A DNA stretch of 64,000 bases from Marinibaculum sp040216765 (lineage in GTDB: Bacteria > Pseudomonadota > Alphaproteobacteria > Ferrovibrionales > Ferrovibrionaceae). Location of the stretch: NCBI GenBank assembly GCA_040216765.1, contig JAVJON010000010.1:1-64000 (forward strand). Direction: 5' to 3'. Numbering within the stretch: position 1 is the stretch's first letter; each line of letters begins with the position of its first letter. The notes beneath the pieces are model-generated. The model was not told the origin of the DNA and did no database searches. It saw nothing but the letters and a program-made list of their open reading frames with translations. Below, in pieces: positions 18,028-27,235 of this stretch. The translations under genes and the position numbers were made by a program.

Positions 18028-18993
18028 TCACCCCGGCGCCGCCAGCACCCTGACGGGCGTGCCGTCGAGCCAGGCGGCGATATCCTCCACTGCCTGGCCG
18101 TAGAAGATCCGGTAGGTGTTCTCCGTGACATAGCCCAGATGCGGCGTGGCGATCAGGTTGCCGGCCTGGCGCAGGGGATGCCCGGCGGGCAGCGGCTCGG
18201 TGTCGAAGACGTCCAGCGCGGCGCCGCCGATGCGGCCGGACTGCAGGGCCTCCAGCAGCGCGGCCTCGTCGACGATCGGCCCGCGCGAGGTGTTCACCAG
18301 CACCGCGCGGGGCTTCATCAACGCCAGTTCGCGGGCGCCGATCAGGCCGCGGGTCTGCGGGGCCAGCACCAGATGGATGCTCACCACATCGGCGGCCTCC
18401 AGCAGGGCATCCAGGGTGGCCGCCCGTTCGATGCCCAGTTCCGCCGCGCGCGCGTCGGTCAGGCTGCGGCTCCAGGCACTGACCTGCATGTCGAAGGCGC
18501 GGCCGTAGCGCGCCACGCGACCGCCGAGCTTGCCCAGCCCGACGATGCCCAGGCGCAGGCCGTTCAGGTCGCGGCCCAGGCTGGACTGCCAGCGGCCGCC
18601 CCGGCGCAGGGCGTCGTGCTCCTGCGGGATCTGCCGCATCACAGCAAGGATCAGGCCCCAGGTCAGCTCCGCGGTGGAGGTCGCATAGCCTTCCGTGCCG
18701 CAGACCGTCACCCCGGAGGCGGCGGCGGCGGCCAGGTCGATGGAGGCGTTCCGCATGCCGGTCGTCACCAGCAGCTTCAGGTCGGGCAGGGCCCGGAACA
18801 GGGCGGCGTCGAACGGCGTGCGCTCGCGCATCGCGACGACGATCCCGACGCCCTGAAGCGCGGCCGCCGCGGTGGCGGCATCCGGAAAGGGGTCGCGGAA
18901 CACCTTCGTTTCCACCCGGCCGCCGAGCCGCGACCAGTCCGCCATCGCCAGGCCGGCCTCCTGGTAGTCGTCGAGTATCGCGCAGGTGAGCAA
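18028..18993 (-). CDS. D-isomer specific 2-hydroxyacid dehydrogenase
   Basis: A 321-residue NAD-dependent D-2-hydroxyacid dehydrogenase (phosphoglycerate dehydrogenase/hydroxypyruvate reductase superfamily). The Rossmann motif GLGKLGGRVA is in the middle; the catalytic residues are Arg in VNTSRGPIVDE, Glu in DVFDTEPLP and His in TPHLGYVTE. The start is a TTG at 18993 with GGGAGGATC eight bases upstream; the next Met would remove the first strand. It is divergent from the Rrf2 regulator. Substrate specificity cannot be assigned. Confidence 0.88.
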   Translation of the reverse strand: MLTCAILDDYQEAGLAMADWSRLGGRVETKVFRDPFPDAATAAAALQGVGIVVAMRERTPFDAALFRALPDLKLLVTTGMRNASIDLAAAAASGVTVCGTEGYATSTAELTWGLILAVMRQIPQEHDALRRGGRWQSSLGRDLNGLRLGIVGLGKLGGRVARYGRAFDMQVSAWSRSLTDARAAELGIERAATLDALLEAADVVSIHLVLAPQTRGLIGARELALMKPRAVLVNTSRGPIVDEAALLEALQSGRIGGAALDVFDTEPLPAGHPLRQAGNLIATPHLGYVTENTYRIFYGQAVEDIAAWLDGTPVRVLAAPG

Positions 18994-19070
18994 GGCTCGA
19001 TCCTCCCGGCTTGATGCCTGGCCCAGCCTACCCGAAACGCCGCTTGCGCTTCATCCCCCGTGGCGCTACT

Positions 19071-19099
19071 TTAACTACGACTTATTTAGTCGGAGTTAA
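19071..19099. promoter_or_regulatory. 29-bp near-perfect palindrome, candidate Rrf2 operator
   Basis: TTAACT-A-CGACT at the left is mirrored by AGTCG-G-AGTTAA at the right around a TATTT centre; only one arm position and the centre flanks do not pair. Its right arm contains the GGAG used as ribosome binding site of the Rrf2 gene, ending two bases before the ATG at 19102. Bound protein would block both transcription and access to the start. It also lies in the divergent region shared with the dehydrogenase at 18993. Confidence 0.75.
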
Positions 19100-19101
19100 G
19101 G

Positions 19102-19647
19102 ATGGCACTCTACGGCACGGCCGTCGAATACGGGCTGCACTGCCTGCTGCTGCTGGTGCGCATGCCGACGGAGCCGGAGGCGGCGCAGCGGCCTTCGGCA
19201 CGCGACCTGGCGGAGTATCAGGGGGTCTCGCCCAGCTACCTGGCGAAGACCTTCACCCTGCTGGAGAAGGCGGGGCTGGTGCGCTCGGTCGAGGGCGCCG
19301 GCGGCGGCTTCGAGCTGGCGCGGCCGGCGGCGCAGATCAGCGTGCTGGAGGTGGCCGACGCGCTGGAGGCGGGGAAGCGCCTGTTCGACTGCCAGGACGT
19401 GCGGCATCGCTGCATCCTCTATGCCGATGCGCCGCCGGCCTGGGCGACCTCCGGCACCTGCGGCATCCATGCCGTGATGCTGCGCGCGGAACGGGAGATG
19501 CGGCAGGTCCTGTCGGGCACGAGCCTGGCGGACCTCGCCGCGGGGCTGGCGCCGAAGGTGCCGGCGGAATTCGAGCGCCAGGCGCGGGCCTGGTTTGCCG
19601 AGCGCGCCGGCCATCGCGGCCGCCGCGGGACCCAGGGGAACGCATGA
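19102..19647 (+). CDS. Rrf2 family transcriptional regulator, probable iron-sulfur sensor
   Basis: A 181-residue Rrf2 protein. The winged helix-turn-helix occupies about residues 30-75 (RDLAEYQGVSPSYLAKTF, then the GGFELARP wing). Three cysteines in DCQDVRHRC and GTCGIH are placed like the iron-sulfur ligands of Rrf2 proteins, though the spacing differs from IscR (C-x5-C-x5-C). Such proteins sense iron-sulfur status, redox stress or nitric oxide. Its stop overlaps the start of the FAD oxidoreductase (ATGA), so the two are translationally coupled. It probably autoregulates through the palindrome at 19071. Confidence 0.88.
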   Translation: MALYGTAVEYGLHCLLLLVRMPTEPEAAQRPSARDLAEYQGVSPSYLAKTFTLLEKAGLVRSVEGAGGGFELARPAAQISVLEVADALEAGKRLFDCQDVRHRCILYADAPPAWATSGTCGIHAVMLRAEREMRQVLSGTSLADLAAGLAPKVPAEFERQARAWFAERAGHRGRRGTQGNA

Positions 19648-20852
19648 TGCAGCAACTGGTGGTGGTCGGTGGCGGGTTCGCCGGGCTCTGGGCGGCGCTC
19701 GGCGCGGTGCGCGAGGCCGAGCTGGCCGGCGCGGGCGCGACGGTGCAGGTCACCCTTCTGTCGCCGGACCCGTGGCTGGTGATGCGGCCGCGGCTCTACG
19801 AGCGCGACCCCGCCAGCCTGCGCCAGGACCTGCGCCCGGTGCTGGACGCCGCCGGCATCCGCTTCCTGCCCGGCAAGGCGCAGGACGTGGCAGGGCGCGA
19901 ACTGCGCTACCTGGACGCCGACGGGGCGGCCCGCAGATTGGCCTTCGACCGGCTGGTGATCGCCACCGGCAGCCGGATGCGGCCCGCGCCGGTGCCGGGC
20001 CTCGCCGAACATGGCTTCGACGTGGACAGCCTCGACGGCGCGCTGCGGCTGGATGGCCATCTGGCGGCCCTGTCCGGGCAGCCCGACGATGCCGCCCGCG
20101 CGGGCTTCGTGGTGCTCGGCGGGGGCTTCACGGGGATCGAGATGGCGCTGGAACTGCGCGACCGGGTCGCCGCCCATCACGGCGCAGCGGCGGGCGAGGC
20201 AGCTACCATCCACCTGGTGGAACGCGCCGCCGAGATCGGGCCGGACCTGGGCCCCGGCCCGCGGCCGGTGATCCTGCAGGCGCTGCAGGATGCCGGGGTC
20301 GCGCTGCATGCGGGCCGCCAGGTGGCGCAGGTCGATGCCACCGGCGCGGTCCTCGACGACGGCACGCAGCTGCCGGCGCGGACGGTGATCGGCGCGACCG
20401 GGATGGTGGCGGCGGAGGCCTGGCCCGGCCTGGCCGCGCCGCGCGACGAGGCCGGCCGCATCCATGTCGATGCGGCGCTGCGGGTGCCGGGCGCGGAGGG
20501 TGTCTTCGCCACCGGCGATGCGGCCCGCGCGGCCGTCGACGAGGCCGGCAACCTGGCGCTGATGTCCTGCCAGCATGCCCTGCGCATGGGCCGTTTCGCC
20601 GGGTACAACGCGGCCCGCGACCTGCTGGGCCTGGGCCTGCAGCCCTACCGCCAGCCGGACTATGTGACCTGCCTGGACCTGGGCCGGGCCGGGGCGGTGT
20701 TCACCCGCGGCTGGGACCGGGCGATCGCAATGACCGGGGCCGAGGCCAAGGCCCTGAAGCGGCGGATCAACGGCGAGATCATCTACCCGCCGCCGCCGGA
20801 GCGCGCGACGATCCTGGAGATGGCGGCGATCGACTATGTCTGGCGGCGGTAG
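19644..20852 (+). CDS. FAD-dependent NAD(P)H dehydrogenase (Ndh-like)
   Basis: A 402-residue pyridine nucleotide-disulfide oxidoreductase family protein resembling type II NADH dehydrogenase. The FAD motif VVVGGGFAGLWAA is at the N-terminus, the NAD motif VVLGGGFTGIEMA is near residue 155, and the second FAD motif GVFATGDAA is near residue 290. There is no CxxxxC redox disulfide, as in Ndh. It is the downstream partner of the Rrf2 regulator, so it is likely induced by redox or iron-sulfur stress. Type II enzymes oxidise NADH to quinone at the membrane; there is no obvious transmembrane segment here. Confidence 0.82.
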   Translation: MMQQLVVVGGGFAGLWAALGAVREAELAGAGATVQVTLLSPDPWLVMRPRLYERDPASLRQDLRPVLDAAGIRFLPGKAQDVAGRELRYLDADGAARRLAFDRLVIATGSRMRPAPVPGLAEHGFDVDSLDGALRLDGHLAALSGQPDDAARAGFVVLGGGFTGIEMALELRDRVAAHHGAAAGEAATIHLVERAAEIGPDLGPGPRPVILQALQDAGVALHAGRQVAQVDATGAVLDDGTQLPARTVIGATGMVAAEAWPGLAAPRDEAGRIHVDAALRVPGAEGVFATGDAARAAVDEAGNLALMSCQHALRMGRFAGYNAARDLLGLGLQPYRQPDYVTCLDLGRAGAVFTRGWDRAIAMTGAEAKALKRRINGEIIYPPPPERATILEMAAIDYVWRR

Positions 20853-20969
20853 CGAACGGCGCTCGGCTGCCGCACGTCCGTCCAGGCGGGCGGTGCCGCA
20901 AGGCCCCGCCCGCCGGGCCTGACTTCGGACCCGCGGCGCAGGCGGAGTGGCCGCGCGGCGGCACCGTCC

Positions 20970-21069
20970 CGTCACGATCCCGGCTCGGAGGCCGGGATGA
21001 CCCGAAGGGGAGTGGCTGCCGCAAGGCCCGGCCCGTCTCGTCATCCCGGACTTGATCCGGGATCCATGG
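20970..21069. repeat. REP-like intergenic repeat, copy 4 (arms rearranged)
   Basis: GTCACGATCCCGGCTCGG and GGCCGGGATGA form one short hairpin, followed after about 40 bp by CGTCATCCCGGACTTGATCC with GGGATCCATGG. The two halves are in the opposite order to copies 1-3. It lies between the oxidoreductase and the convergent GMC gene; nothing else is visible in the 20853-21107 gap. Confidence 0.6.
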
Positions 21070-21107
21070 CGCCGGCGGCGATGTGGTGGGGGGGCCGGCG
21101 GCCGCCC

Positions 21108-22733
21108 TCACCCCGCCTTGGCATCCTCCAGGATCATCGCGGCGGCCTTTTCGGCGATCATCGCGGTGGGGGCATTGGTGTTGCCGGAGGTGATGCGCGG
21201 CATCACCGAGGCATCGGCGATGCGCAGGCCCCGGATGCCGTGGACCCGCAGGCGGGCATCCACCACGGCGCCGGGGTCGTCGCCCATCCGGCAGGTGCCG
21301 ACCGGGTGGAAGATCGTCGTGCCGATGCGGCCCGCCGCCTCGGCCAGGGCGTCCTCGTCCAGAACCGTGTCGCCGGGCAGGAACTCCTCCGGCGCAAAGC
21401 GCTGCAGCGCCGGCTGGGCGACGATCCGCCGGGTCAGCCGGATGGCGTCCGCGGCGACCGCGCGATCGGCCGGGTCGGACAGGTAGTTCGGCCGGATCAC
21501 CGGCTTGTCGCGCGGGTCGGCGCTGCGCAGGCGGACTTCGCCGCGGCTTTCGGGGCGCAGGTTGCAGACCGAGGCGGTGAAGGCCTCGAAATCGTGCAGC
21601 CTTCCGCCCAGCTTGTCGGTGGAGAGCGGCTGCACATGATATTCCAGGTTCGCGGTCTCCCGCCGCTCGTCGCTGCGGGCGAAGCAGCCGAGCTGGCTGG
21701 GCGCCATGGTCAGGGGCCCGCGCCGCGCCAGGGCATATTCGATCCCCATGCCGAGCTTGCCGAGCATCGAGTTGGCCCGCAGGTTCAGGGTCCGGGTGCC
21801 CTGCACCTTGTAGACGCAGCGGATCTGCAGATGGTCCTGCAGGTTCCCGCCCACCCCGGGCAGGGCCTGCGCCACGGCGATGCCATGCTGCGCAAGATGC
21901 GCGGGGTCGCCGATGCCGGAGACCTGGAGGAGCTGCGGGGAACCGATCGCGCCGGCGGCAAGCACGATCTCGCGCCGTGCCACCACGCGTTTCGCCACGC
22001 CGCCCTGGCGGAAGCGCAACGCGCTGGCGCGGCCGTCCTGCAGCTCGATCCCGGAAGCGGCCGCATCGGTCAGGATGGTCAGGTTGGGGCGCATCGCGGC
22101 CGGGCGCAGGAAGGCCTTTGCCGCAGACCAGCGCACGCCGCGCTTCTGGTGCACCTGGAAATAGCCGCAGCCCTCGTTGTCGCCGCGGTTGAAATCCTCG
22201 GTCTTCGGGATGCCGGCCTGCTCCGCGGCGTCGCGGAAGGCGTCCAGGATCTCCCAGCTGAGGCGCAGGTCCTCGACCCGCAGCTCGCCGCCCGCGCCGT
22301 GCATCTCGTCGCCGCCGCGGGCCTGGTCCTCGTGCCGCAGGAAATGCGGCAGCACATCGTCCCAGCCCCAGCCCGCATTGCCGAGCTGCCGCCAGCCGTC
22401 ATAGTCGCGGGCCTGGCCGCGCATGTAGATCATGCCGTTGATCGACGAACAGCCGCCCAGGGTGCGGCCGCGCGGATAGGGCAGCGACCGCCCGCCGAGC
22501 CCGGGCTCCGCCTCGGTGGCGAAGCACCAGTCGGTGCGCGGGTTGTTCATGGTGTAAAGATAGCCGATCGGGATATGGATCCAGATGTAGTTGTCCTTGC
22601 CCCCCGCCTCCAGGAGCAGCACCTTGTTGTCCGGATCCGCCGACAGCCGGTTGGCCAGAAGGCAGCCGGCCGTGCCCGCACCGACGATCACCCAGTCGAA
22701 CCCATCGCCGATGTCCTGCCAGCTCTCCGTCAC
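21108..22733 (-). CDS. GMC family FAD oxidoreductase (choline dehydrogenase-like)
   Basis: A 541-residue glucose-methanol-choline oxidoreductase. The ADP-binding WVIVGAGTAGCLLANRL is at the N-terminus, GMC signature 1 appears as PRGRTLGGCSSINGMIYMRG, signature 2 around GAIGSPQLLQVSGIG, and the catalytic His/Asn pair as FHPVGTCRMG and SGNTNAPT near the C-terminus. The start is a GTG at 22733 behind GGGAGGGCGAT. Enzymes of this subgroup oxidise primary alcohols to aldehydes, often feeding electrons to the quinone pool. Divergent from moeA with no shared pathway evident; the substrate is unknown. Confidence 0.88.
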   Translation of the reverse strand: MTESWQDIGDGFDWVIVGAGTAGCLLANRLSADPDNKVLLLEAGGKDNYIWIHIPIGYLYTMNNPRTDWCFATEAEPGLGGRSLPYPRGRTLGGCSSINGMIYMRGQARDYDGWRQLGNAGWGWDDVLPHFLRHEDQARGGDEMHGAGGELRVEDLRLSWEILDAFRDAAEQAGIPKTEDFNRGDNEGCGYFQVHQKRGVRWSAAKAFLRPAAMRPNLTILTDAAASGIELQDGRASALRFRQGGVAKRVVARREIVLAAGAIGSPQLLQVSGIGDPAHLAQHGIAVAQALPGVGGNLQDHLQIRCVYKVQGTRTLNLRANSMLGKLGMGIEYALARRGPLTMAPSQLGCFARSDERRETANLEYHVQPLSTDKLGGRLHDFEAFTASVCNLRPESRGEVRLRSADPRDKPVIRPNYLSDPADRAVAADAIRLTRRIVAQPALQRFAPEEFLPGDTVLDEDALAEAAGRIGTTIFHPVGTCRMGDDPGAVVDARLRVHGIRGLRIADASVMPRITSGNTNAPTAMIAEKAAAMILEDAKAG

Positions 22734-22790
22734 ATCGCCCTCCCCACGGTTCTGCCTGCCATCGGCCGAGCGTAACACGATCGGCCGGCG

Positions 22791-24038
22791 ATGCGGGCCG
22801 TGAGGATGCCGGTCCCCGTTGCCGAGGCCTTCGCGGCCGCGCTCGATCTCGCCGGTCCCGTGGCGGGTCGCGAGGCGCTGCCGCCGGCGGAGGCCGCCGG
22901 GCGCGTGCTGGCGGCGGATCTGGCGGCCGGCGGGCCCTATCCGGCCTTCGACCATGCCGCCGTCGACGGCTATGCGGTGCGGGCGGCGGATTGCGCGGCG
23001 GGGCAGGCATTGCTGCCCTGCCCGGTGCAGGTGGTGCCGGGCAGCCGGCCGGCTGCCCTGGCGCCGGGCAGCGCGGCCCGGATCTTCACCGGGGCGCCGA
23101 TCCCCGCCGGTGCCGATGCCGTGGCGATGCAGGAGGTCTGCACCGCCGGCAGCGACGGCGAAGGGCGGCCCAACGTCCGCATCGACGGGCCGCTGGCGCC
23201 GGGCCAGAACCTGCGGCGGGCCGGCGAGGATATCCGGGCGGGGCAGCCGCTCCTGGACGCCGGGACCCTCCTGGACCTGCGCCATGTCGCGGCGGCCGCG
23301 GCGGCGGATTGCGGCAGCCTGACGGTGCGGCGGCGCATCCGGGTGGCTTTCCTGTCCTGCGGCAACGAGCTGGTGGCCGCCGGCGAGGCCGCGATCCAGG
23401 GGGTGCCGGTGGCGCGCGACAGCAACCGGCCGATGCTGGCCGCCCTGCTGGCGCGGCCGTGGATCCAGCCGCTGGACCTGGGAATCCAGCCGGACGACCC
23501 GGCGCGGCTGCGGGCCGTTCTGGCGGAGGCGGCCGGTGCCGCCGACCTGGTGATCACGTCCGGCGGCATGTCGGTGGGCGAGACCGATCACCTGCCTGCC
23601 GCGATCGCCGCCCTGGGCGGCCGCTGGGCCGCCCTGCAGGTGGCGATGAAGCCGGGCAAGCCGCTGGGCCTGGGCCGTCTGCAGGACGCCGCCCTGCTGG
23701 GCCTGCCCGGCAATCCCTATGCGGCCTTCGTCGGTGCGGTGATGTTCGGCGGGCTGGTGCTGCGCCGGCTGTCGGGCCAGCCGGCGGCGCGGCCGGCGGG
23801 GCAGGCGGCGGTGCTGGAGGCGGAGGTGTCGCGGCGGGCGGGGCGGACGGATTTCCTGCCGGTATCGGTCCAGGCGCAGGGCCCGCCGCTGCGGCTGCGG
23901 CCGCTGGGTCCGGGCGGTTCGGCGCGGCTGGCGCCGCTACTTGCCGCCGACGGCCTGGCGGAGCTTCCGGCCGACGGTGCCGCTGTCGGGCCTGGCGGGG
24001 CCGAGGTCCTGTTCCACAGGTTCCGGGACCTCTTCTAG
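22791..24038 (+). CDS. moeA: Molybdopterin molybdenumtransferase MoeA
   Basis: A 415-residue MoeA, which inserts molybdate into adenylylated molybdopterin. Family blocks are FDHAAVDGYAVR near the start, RIFTGAPIPAGADAV, VITSGGMSVGETDH in the MoCF-binding domain, MKPGKPLGLG and LPGNPYAAFV. A second ATG five codons downstream (22806) is a possible alternative start; neither has an ideal ribosome site. Its 3' end overlaps the 3' end of the DUF2061 gene on the other strand by about 100 bp. No molybdoenzyme is encoded in the window. Confidence 0.9.
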   Translation: MRAVRMPVPVAEAFAAALDLAGPVAGREALPPAEAAGRVLAADLAAGGPYPAFDHAAVDGYAVRAADCAAGQALLPCPVQVVPGSRPAALAPGSAARIFTGAPIPAGADAVAMQEVCTAGSDGEGRPNVRIDGPLAPGQNLRRAGEDIRAGQPLLDAGTLLDLRHVAAAAAADCGSLTVRRRIRVAFLSCGNELVAAGEAAIQGVPVARDSNRPMLAALLARPWIQPLDLGIQPDDPARLRAVLAEAAGAADLVITSGGMSVGETDHLPAAIAALGGRWAALQVAMKPGKPLGLGRLQDAALLGLPGNPYAAFVGAVMFGGLVLRRLSGQPAARPAGQAAVLEAEVSRRAGRTDFLPVSVQAQGPPLRLRPLGPGGSARLAPLLAADGLAELPADGAAVGPGGAEVLFHRFRDLF

Positions 24039-24392
24039 CCTGCCCTGCCCGCGGGCTGTCCGGGCGGCAGCCGCCGCGGCTGGGGCCGGCTTCGGGGCCG
24101 CGGCCGGCGCCGTGACCGCATCCGGGTGACGGTCCCGGCCCTGGACGAGTTCGGTGACCCAGCCCCAGGGGACCCGCGCCCAGGCGCGTTCGTGCAGGTA
24201 GTAGATCACCATCTTCGTGGCGACCTCCACACTGGCGATCGACCCGGCAAAGACCAGGCTGCCGGTCACGACCCAGCTGATCGCGAAGGTGTCGGCCGTC
24301 GCGGTGATCCGCCAGGTCAGGGTCTTCAGCAGCGAGCGGCGCCGGGTCTCCCGGCGCACCAGCATCGGCGTCAGGGCGGCATCGAGAAGCAT
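23937..24392 (-). CDS. DUF2061 family membrane protein, sulfate assimilation-linked
   Basis: A 151-residue protein. The first ~90 residues are a DUF2061 domain (SLLKTLTWRITATADTF, then SIASVEVATKMVIYYLHERAW) with two membrane helices. The remaining Ala/Pro-rich tail is not part of the domain and is antisense to the last 100 bp of moeA, so the true stop may be this late one or the gene may have been extended. DUF2061 genes are known neighbours of cysteine biosynthesis genes, and this one follows cysNC by 94 bp on the same strand. The role is unknown. Confidence 0.78.
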   Translation of the reverse strand: MLLDAALTPMLVRRETRRRSLLKTLTWRITATADTFAISWVVTGSLVFAGSIASVEVATKMVIYYLHERAWARVPWGWVTELVQGRDRHPDAVTAPAAAPKPAPAAAAAARTARGQGRLEEVPEPVEQDLGPARPDSGTVGRKLRQAVGGK

Positions 24393-24486
24393 GTCACCCT
24401 CCCATGTCAGAGGCCCCGTGCCGGGGCAGGTCGCAAGGCCATGCGCCCTGTTGGGGCGGCAACCGGAAACCGGCTGCGACGCGCGC

Positions 24487-26373
24487 CTATCCCGCGACGC
24501 GCCGGTCGGACAGCCGGAGCGAGGCCGTGCTGCGGCCGAACTGCCGGTCGATATGGTCGACCAGCTTCGCGATCGCCGCCGTCACGCTGTCGCGGCCGGT
24601 ATCGATCGCCAGGTCCGGCCGCTCCGGTTCCTCGTAGGGGGCGGAAATGCCGGTGAAGTTCCGGATCTCGCCCGCCCGCGCCTTGGCATAGAGGCCCTTC
24701 GGGTCGCGCGCCTCGCAGACGGACAGGTCGGCCCGGACATGGACCTCGCGGAAATGGCCGCCGGCGACCTGCCGGGCGGCTGCCCGGTCGGCCCGTGCCG
24801 GCGAGATCAGCGAGGTGATCACGATCATGCCGGATTCCGCCATCAGCCGCGCGACCTCTGCGGTGCGCCGGATATTCTCCGCCCGTTCCTCGGCCGAGAA
24901 GCCCAGGTCGCGATTCAGGCCGTGGCGCAGATTGTCGCCGTCCAGCACCGTCACCTGCCAGCCGCGCGAGAACAGCAGCGACTGGGCGCCCATCGCCAGG
25001 GTCGACTTGCCGGCGCCCGACAGGCCGGTCAGCCAGATCACGCCGCCCAGATGGCCGTTGGCCGCCGCGCGCTCCGCCGGGCCGACCGAGGTCGAGACGG
25101 CGGTGATGTTCTGCGCCTTCACGGTATCGGCGCCGTCGAGCAGCAGGCAGCCGCCGGCCACGCGATAGTCGCGCACCAGCACGCCGCGTCCGGTCGCCGG
25201 ATCCTCGTCATGCCGGTCGAAGACGACCGGCCGGGTGCTGCGCAGCACCAGGTCGGCCACCGCGTTCTGCGGCACCTCGGTGGCGTCCTGCTCGGCCAGG
25301 GTCTCCACATCCACCAGGTGGCGGATTCGCTCGACGGTGACCGGGTAGCTGGCGGTCAGGTGCTTGAAGGTCAGGCGGTCGCCCGGCTTCAGGGGCGTGC
25401 GGTCCAGCCAGAACAGCCGGACCGCGACCGCATGGGACTGGGCGGCCGGTGCGGCGGGCGCGACCAGGACATGGCCGCGCTCGACGAAGACCGGCTTGTC
25501 CAGGGTCAGCGCGACGGATTCGCCGGCCGCGGCGGCCAGCTGCACCGCACCGTTCCAGGTCTCCAGGCTTGCCACCCTGGCCTGCTGGCCGCCGGGCGCG
25601 ATGTCGACATTGTCGCCGACCCGCACGCGGCCGGCCTCGATGCGGCCGACCAGGATGCGGCTGTCGTCGCGCCGGTAGATATCCTGCACCGGCAGGCGCA
25701 GCGGGCGCTCGCGCGGGGCGGCGGGGGCCGGCAGCGCGTCCAGCGCCTGCAGCAGGGTCGGGCCGGTCCACCAGGCCATGTCGGCGGAGCCGGCGGCGAC
25801 GCCATCGCCGTGGCGGGCGGAGATCGGCACCATGACGTCGGCCTCCAGGCCGATTTCGGTCAGGTAGCTGTCCAGCTCCGAGGTCACCAGGCTGAAGCGG
25901 GACGAGGAATAGTCGACCAGGTCCATCTTGTTGACGGCGACGATCAGCCGGCGGATGCCCAGCAGATGCGCGAGGTAGGCATGGCGCCGGGTCTGCGCCT
26001 CCACCCCGCGGGAGATGTCGACCATCAGGATCGCGGCCTGCGCCGCCGCGGCACCGGTCACGGCGTTACGCAGGAACTCCGCATGCCCGGGCGCGTCGAT
26101 GATCTGGTAGGTGCGCCGGGCCGTGGGGAACCAGATGCGGGTGGTGTCCACGGTGATGCCCTGGTCGCGCTCCAGCTGCAGCGCGTCGGTGACATGCGCC
26201 CATTCCAGCGCGGCGCCGCGCCGCTTCGCCGCGGCCTCGAGCTCCGCCAGCTTGCCGTCCGGCAGGCGGCCGGTGTCGTGCAGCAGTCGGCCGATCAGGG
26301 TCGACTTGCCGTGGTCGACATGGCCCAGGATGACAACCGGATAGATCCCGGCGCTCTTCGGGGACTGGTCCAT
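24487..26373 (-). CDS. cysNC: Bifunctional sulfate adenylyltransferase subunit 1 / adenylylsulfate kinase
   Basis: A 628-residue fusion. Residues 1 to about 430 are the CysN GTPase, with GHVDHGKST, IDAPGHAEF and NKMD, which drives ATP sulfurylase with CysD. Residues about 445-628 are CysC, APS kinase, with GLSGAGKST and the DGDNLRHGLNRDLGF block, producing PAPS. The ATG at 26373 follows GAGCGGAAG and is 10 bp past the cysD stop, so they are co-translated. Operon order is cysH-cysD-cysNC-DUF2061. PAPS from this enzyme could also serve the sulfotransferase domain encoded at 59076. Confidence 0.93.
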   Translation of the reverse strand: MDQSPKSAGIYPVVILGHVDHGKSTLIGRLLHDTGRLPDGKLAELEAAAKRRGAALEWAHVTDALQLERDQGITVDTTRIWFPTARRTYQIIDAPGHAEFLRNAVTGAAAAQAAILMVDISRGVEAQTRRHAYLAHLLGIRRLIVAVNKMDLVDYSSSRFSLVTSELDSYLTEIGLEADVMVPISARHGDGVAAGSADMAWWTGPTLLQALDALPAPAAPRERPLRLPVQDIYRRDDSRILVGRIEAGRVRVGDNVDIAPGGQQARVASLETWNGAVQLAAAAGESVALTLDKPVFVERGHVLVAPAAPAAQSHAVAVRLFWLDRTPLKPGDRLTFKHLTASYPVTVERIRHLVDVETLAEQDATEVPQNAVADLVLRSTRPVVFDRHDEDPATGRGVLVRDYRVAGGCLLLDGADTVKAQNITAVSTSVGPAERAAANGHLGGVIWLTGLSGAGKSTLAMGAQSLLFSRGWQVTVLDGDNLRHGLNRDLGFSAEERAENIRRTAEVARLMAESGMIVITSLISPARADRAAARQVAGGHFREVHVRADLSVCEARDPKGLYAKARAGEIRNFTGISAPYEEPERPDLAIDTGRDSVTAAIAKLVDHIDRQFGRSTASLRLSDRRVAG

Positions 26374-26383
26374 CTTCCGCTCC

Positions 26384-27178
26384 TCACATATAGCCGCTGG
26401 AGCGCAGGCGCTCGAAGGCGTTCTCTGCCTCATGGTCCATGGTGCGGCCGGCGCGCTCCGGCGCGCTGGTCGTCTCGAGCTCGGCGATGATGGCCGCGAT
26501 ATCCGCGGCCTCGCTGTCGATCGGCTTGGTGATGCCGATTTCGCCCAGCGAGCGGAAGCGCTTGCCGTCCTTCGCGAAATAGAGCGGGACGATCGGGATG
26601 TTCTCGCGCTGGATGTAGCGCCAGATATCCACTTCGGTCCATTGCAGCAGCGGGTGCACCCGGACATGGATGCCGGGCGGGGTGTCCAGGTTGTAGTGGT
26701 TCCAGAACTCCGGCGGCTGCTCGCGCACGTCCCAGGAGCCGTCGTCGGCGCGCGGGCTGAACACGCGCTCCTTGGCGCGGGTCGCCTGCTCGTCGCGGCG
26801 GATGCCGGCGATGATCGCGTCGAATTCGTAGCGGGCCAGCGCCTGCTTCAGTCCCAGGGTCTTGCGCGCGGCGACCCGGGAATCCGGCGGCAGGTCCTGG
26901 TCGACCTCCTCGATCGGCGGGCAGTCGTCGGCGATCAGGTTCAGGTCCCATTCCGCGCGGTAGCGGTCGCGGAAGGCATAGACCTCGGGGAACTCCAGGC
27001 CGGTGTCCAGGTGCATCAGCGGGAAGGGGATGTTGCCCAGGAAGGCCTTGCGGGCCAGCCAGAACATCACGTTGGAATCCTTCCCCAGCGACCAGAGCAT
27101 CGCCGGCTTCTCGAAGCGGTGCACGGTTTCCCGCAGGATGTAGATGCTCTCATGTTCCAGGCGGTCGAGATGGTCCAT
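26384..27178 (-). CDS. cysD: Sulfate adenylyltransferase subunit 2
   Basis: A 264-residue CysD, the ATP pyrophosphatase-like catalytic subunit of ATP sulfurylase. The PP-loop is SLGKDSNVM near residue 31; HVRVHPLLQWTEVDIW and the C-terminal ERLRSSGYM are family features. It is about 40 residues shorter than E. coli CysD (302) but contains all main blocks. Located 57 bp downstream of cysH and 10 bp upstream of cysNC. Confidence 0.92.
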   Translation of the reverse strand: MDHLDRLEHESIYILRETVHRFEKPAMLWSLGKDSNVMFWLARKAFLGNIPFPLMHLDTGLEFPEVYAFRDRYRAEWDLNLIADDCPPIEEVDQDLPPDSRVAARKTLGLKQALARYEFDAIIAGIRRDEQATRAKERVFSPRADDGSWDVREQPPEFWNHYNLDTPPGIHVRVHPLLQWTEVDIWRYIQRENIPIVPLYFAKDGKRFRSLGEIGITKPIDSEAADIAAIIAELETTSAPERAGRTMDHEAENAFERLRSSGYM

Positions 27179-27235
27179 CGTGCAATTCCGTGACTGAAAT
27201 GACTGTGACTGCGGATCTGCGGGAGGCGGGCGCTG

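Noticed and set aside
23937..24038. Frameshift or misassembly at the moeA / DUF2061 overlap
   Set aside because: Both frames are clean to their stops; a convergent tail overlap of 100 bp in a low-complexity extension is possible without an error.
24217..26490. A 757-codon open frame opposite cysNC
   Set aside because: Shadow of cysNC, whose GTPase and kinase motifs are unambiguous.
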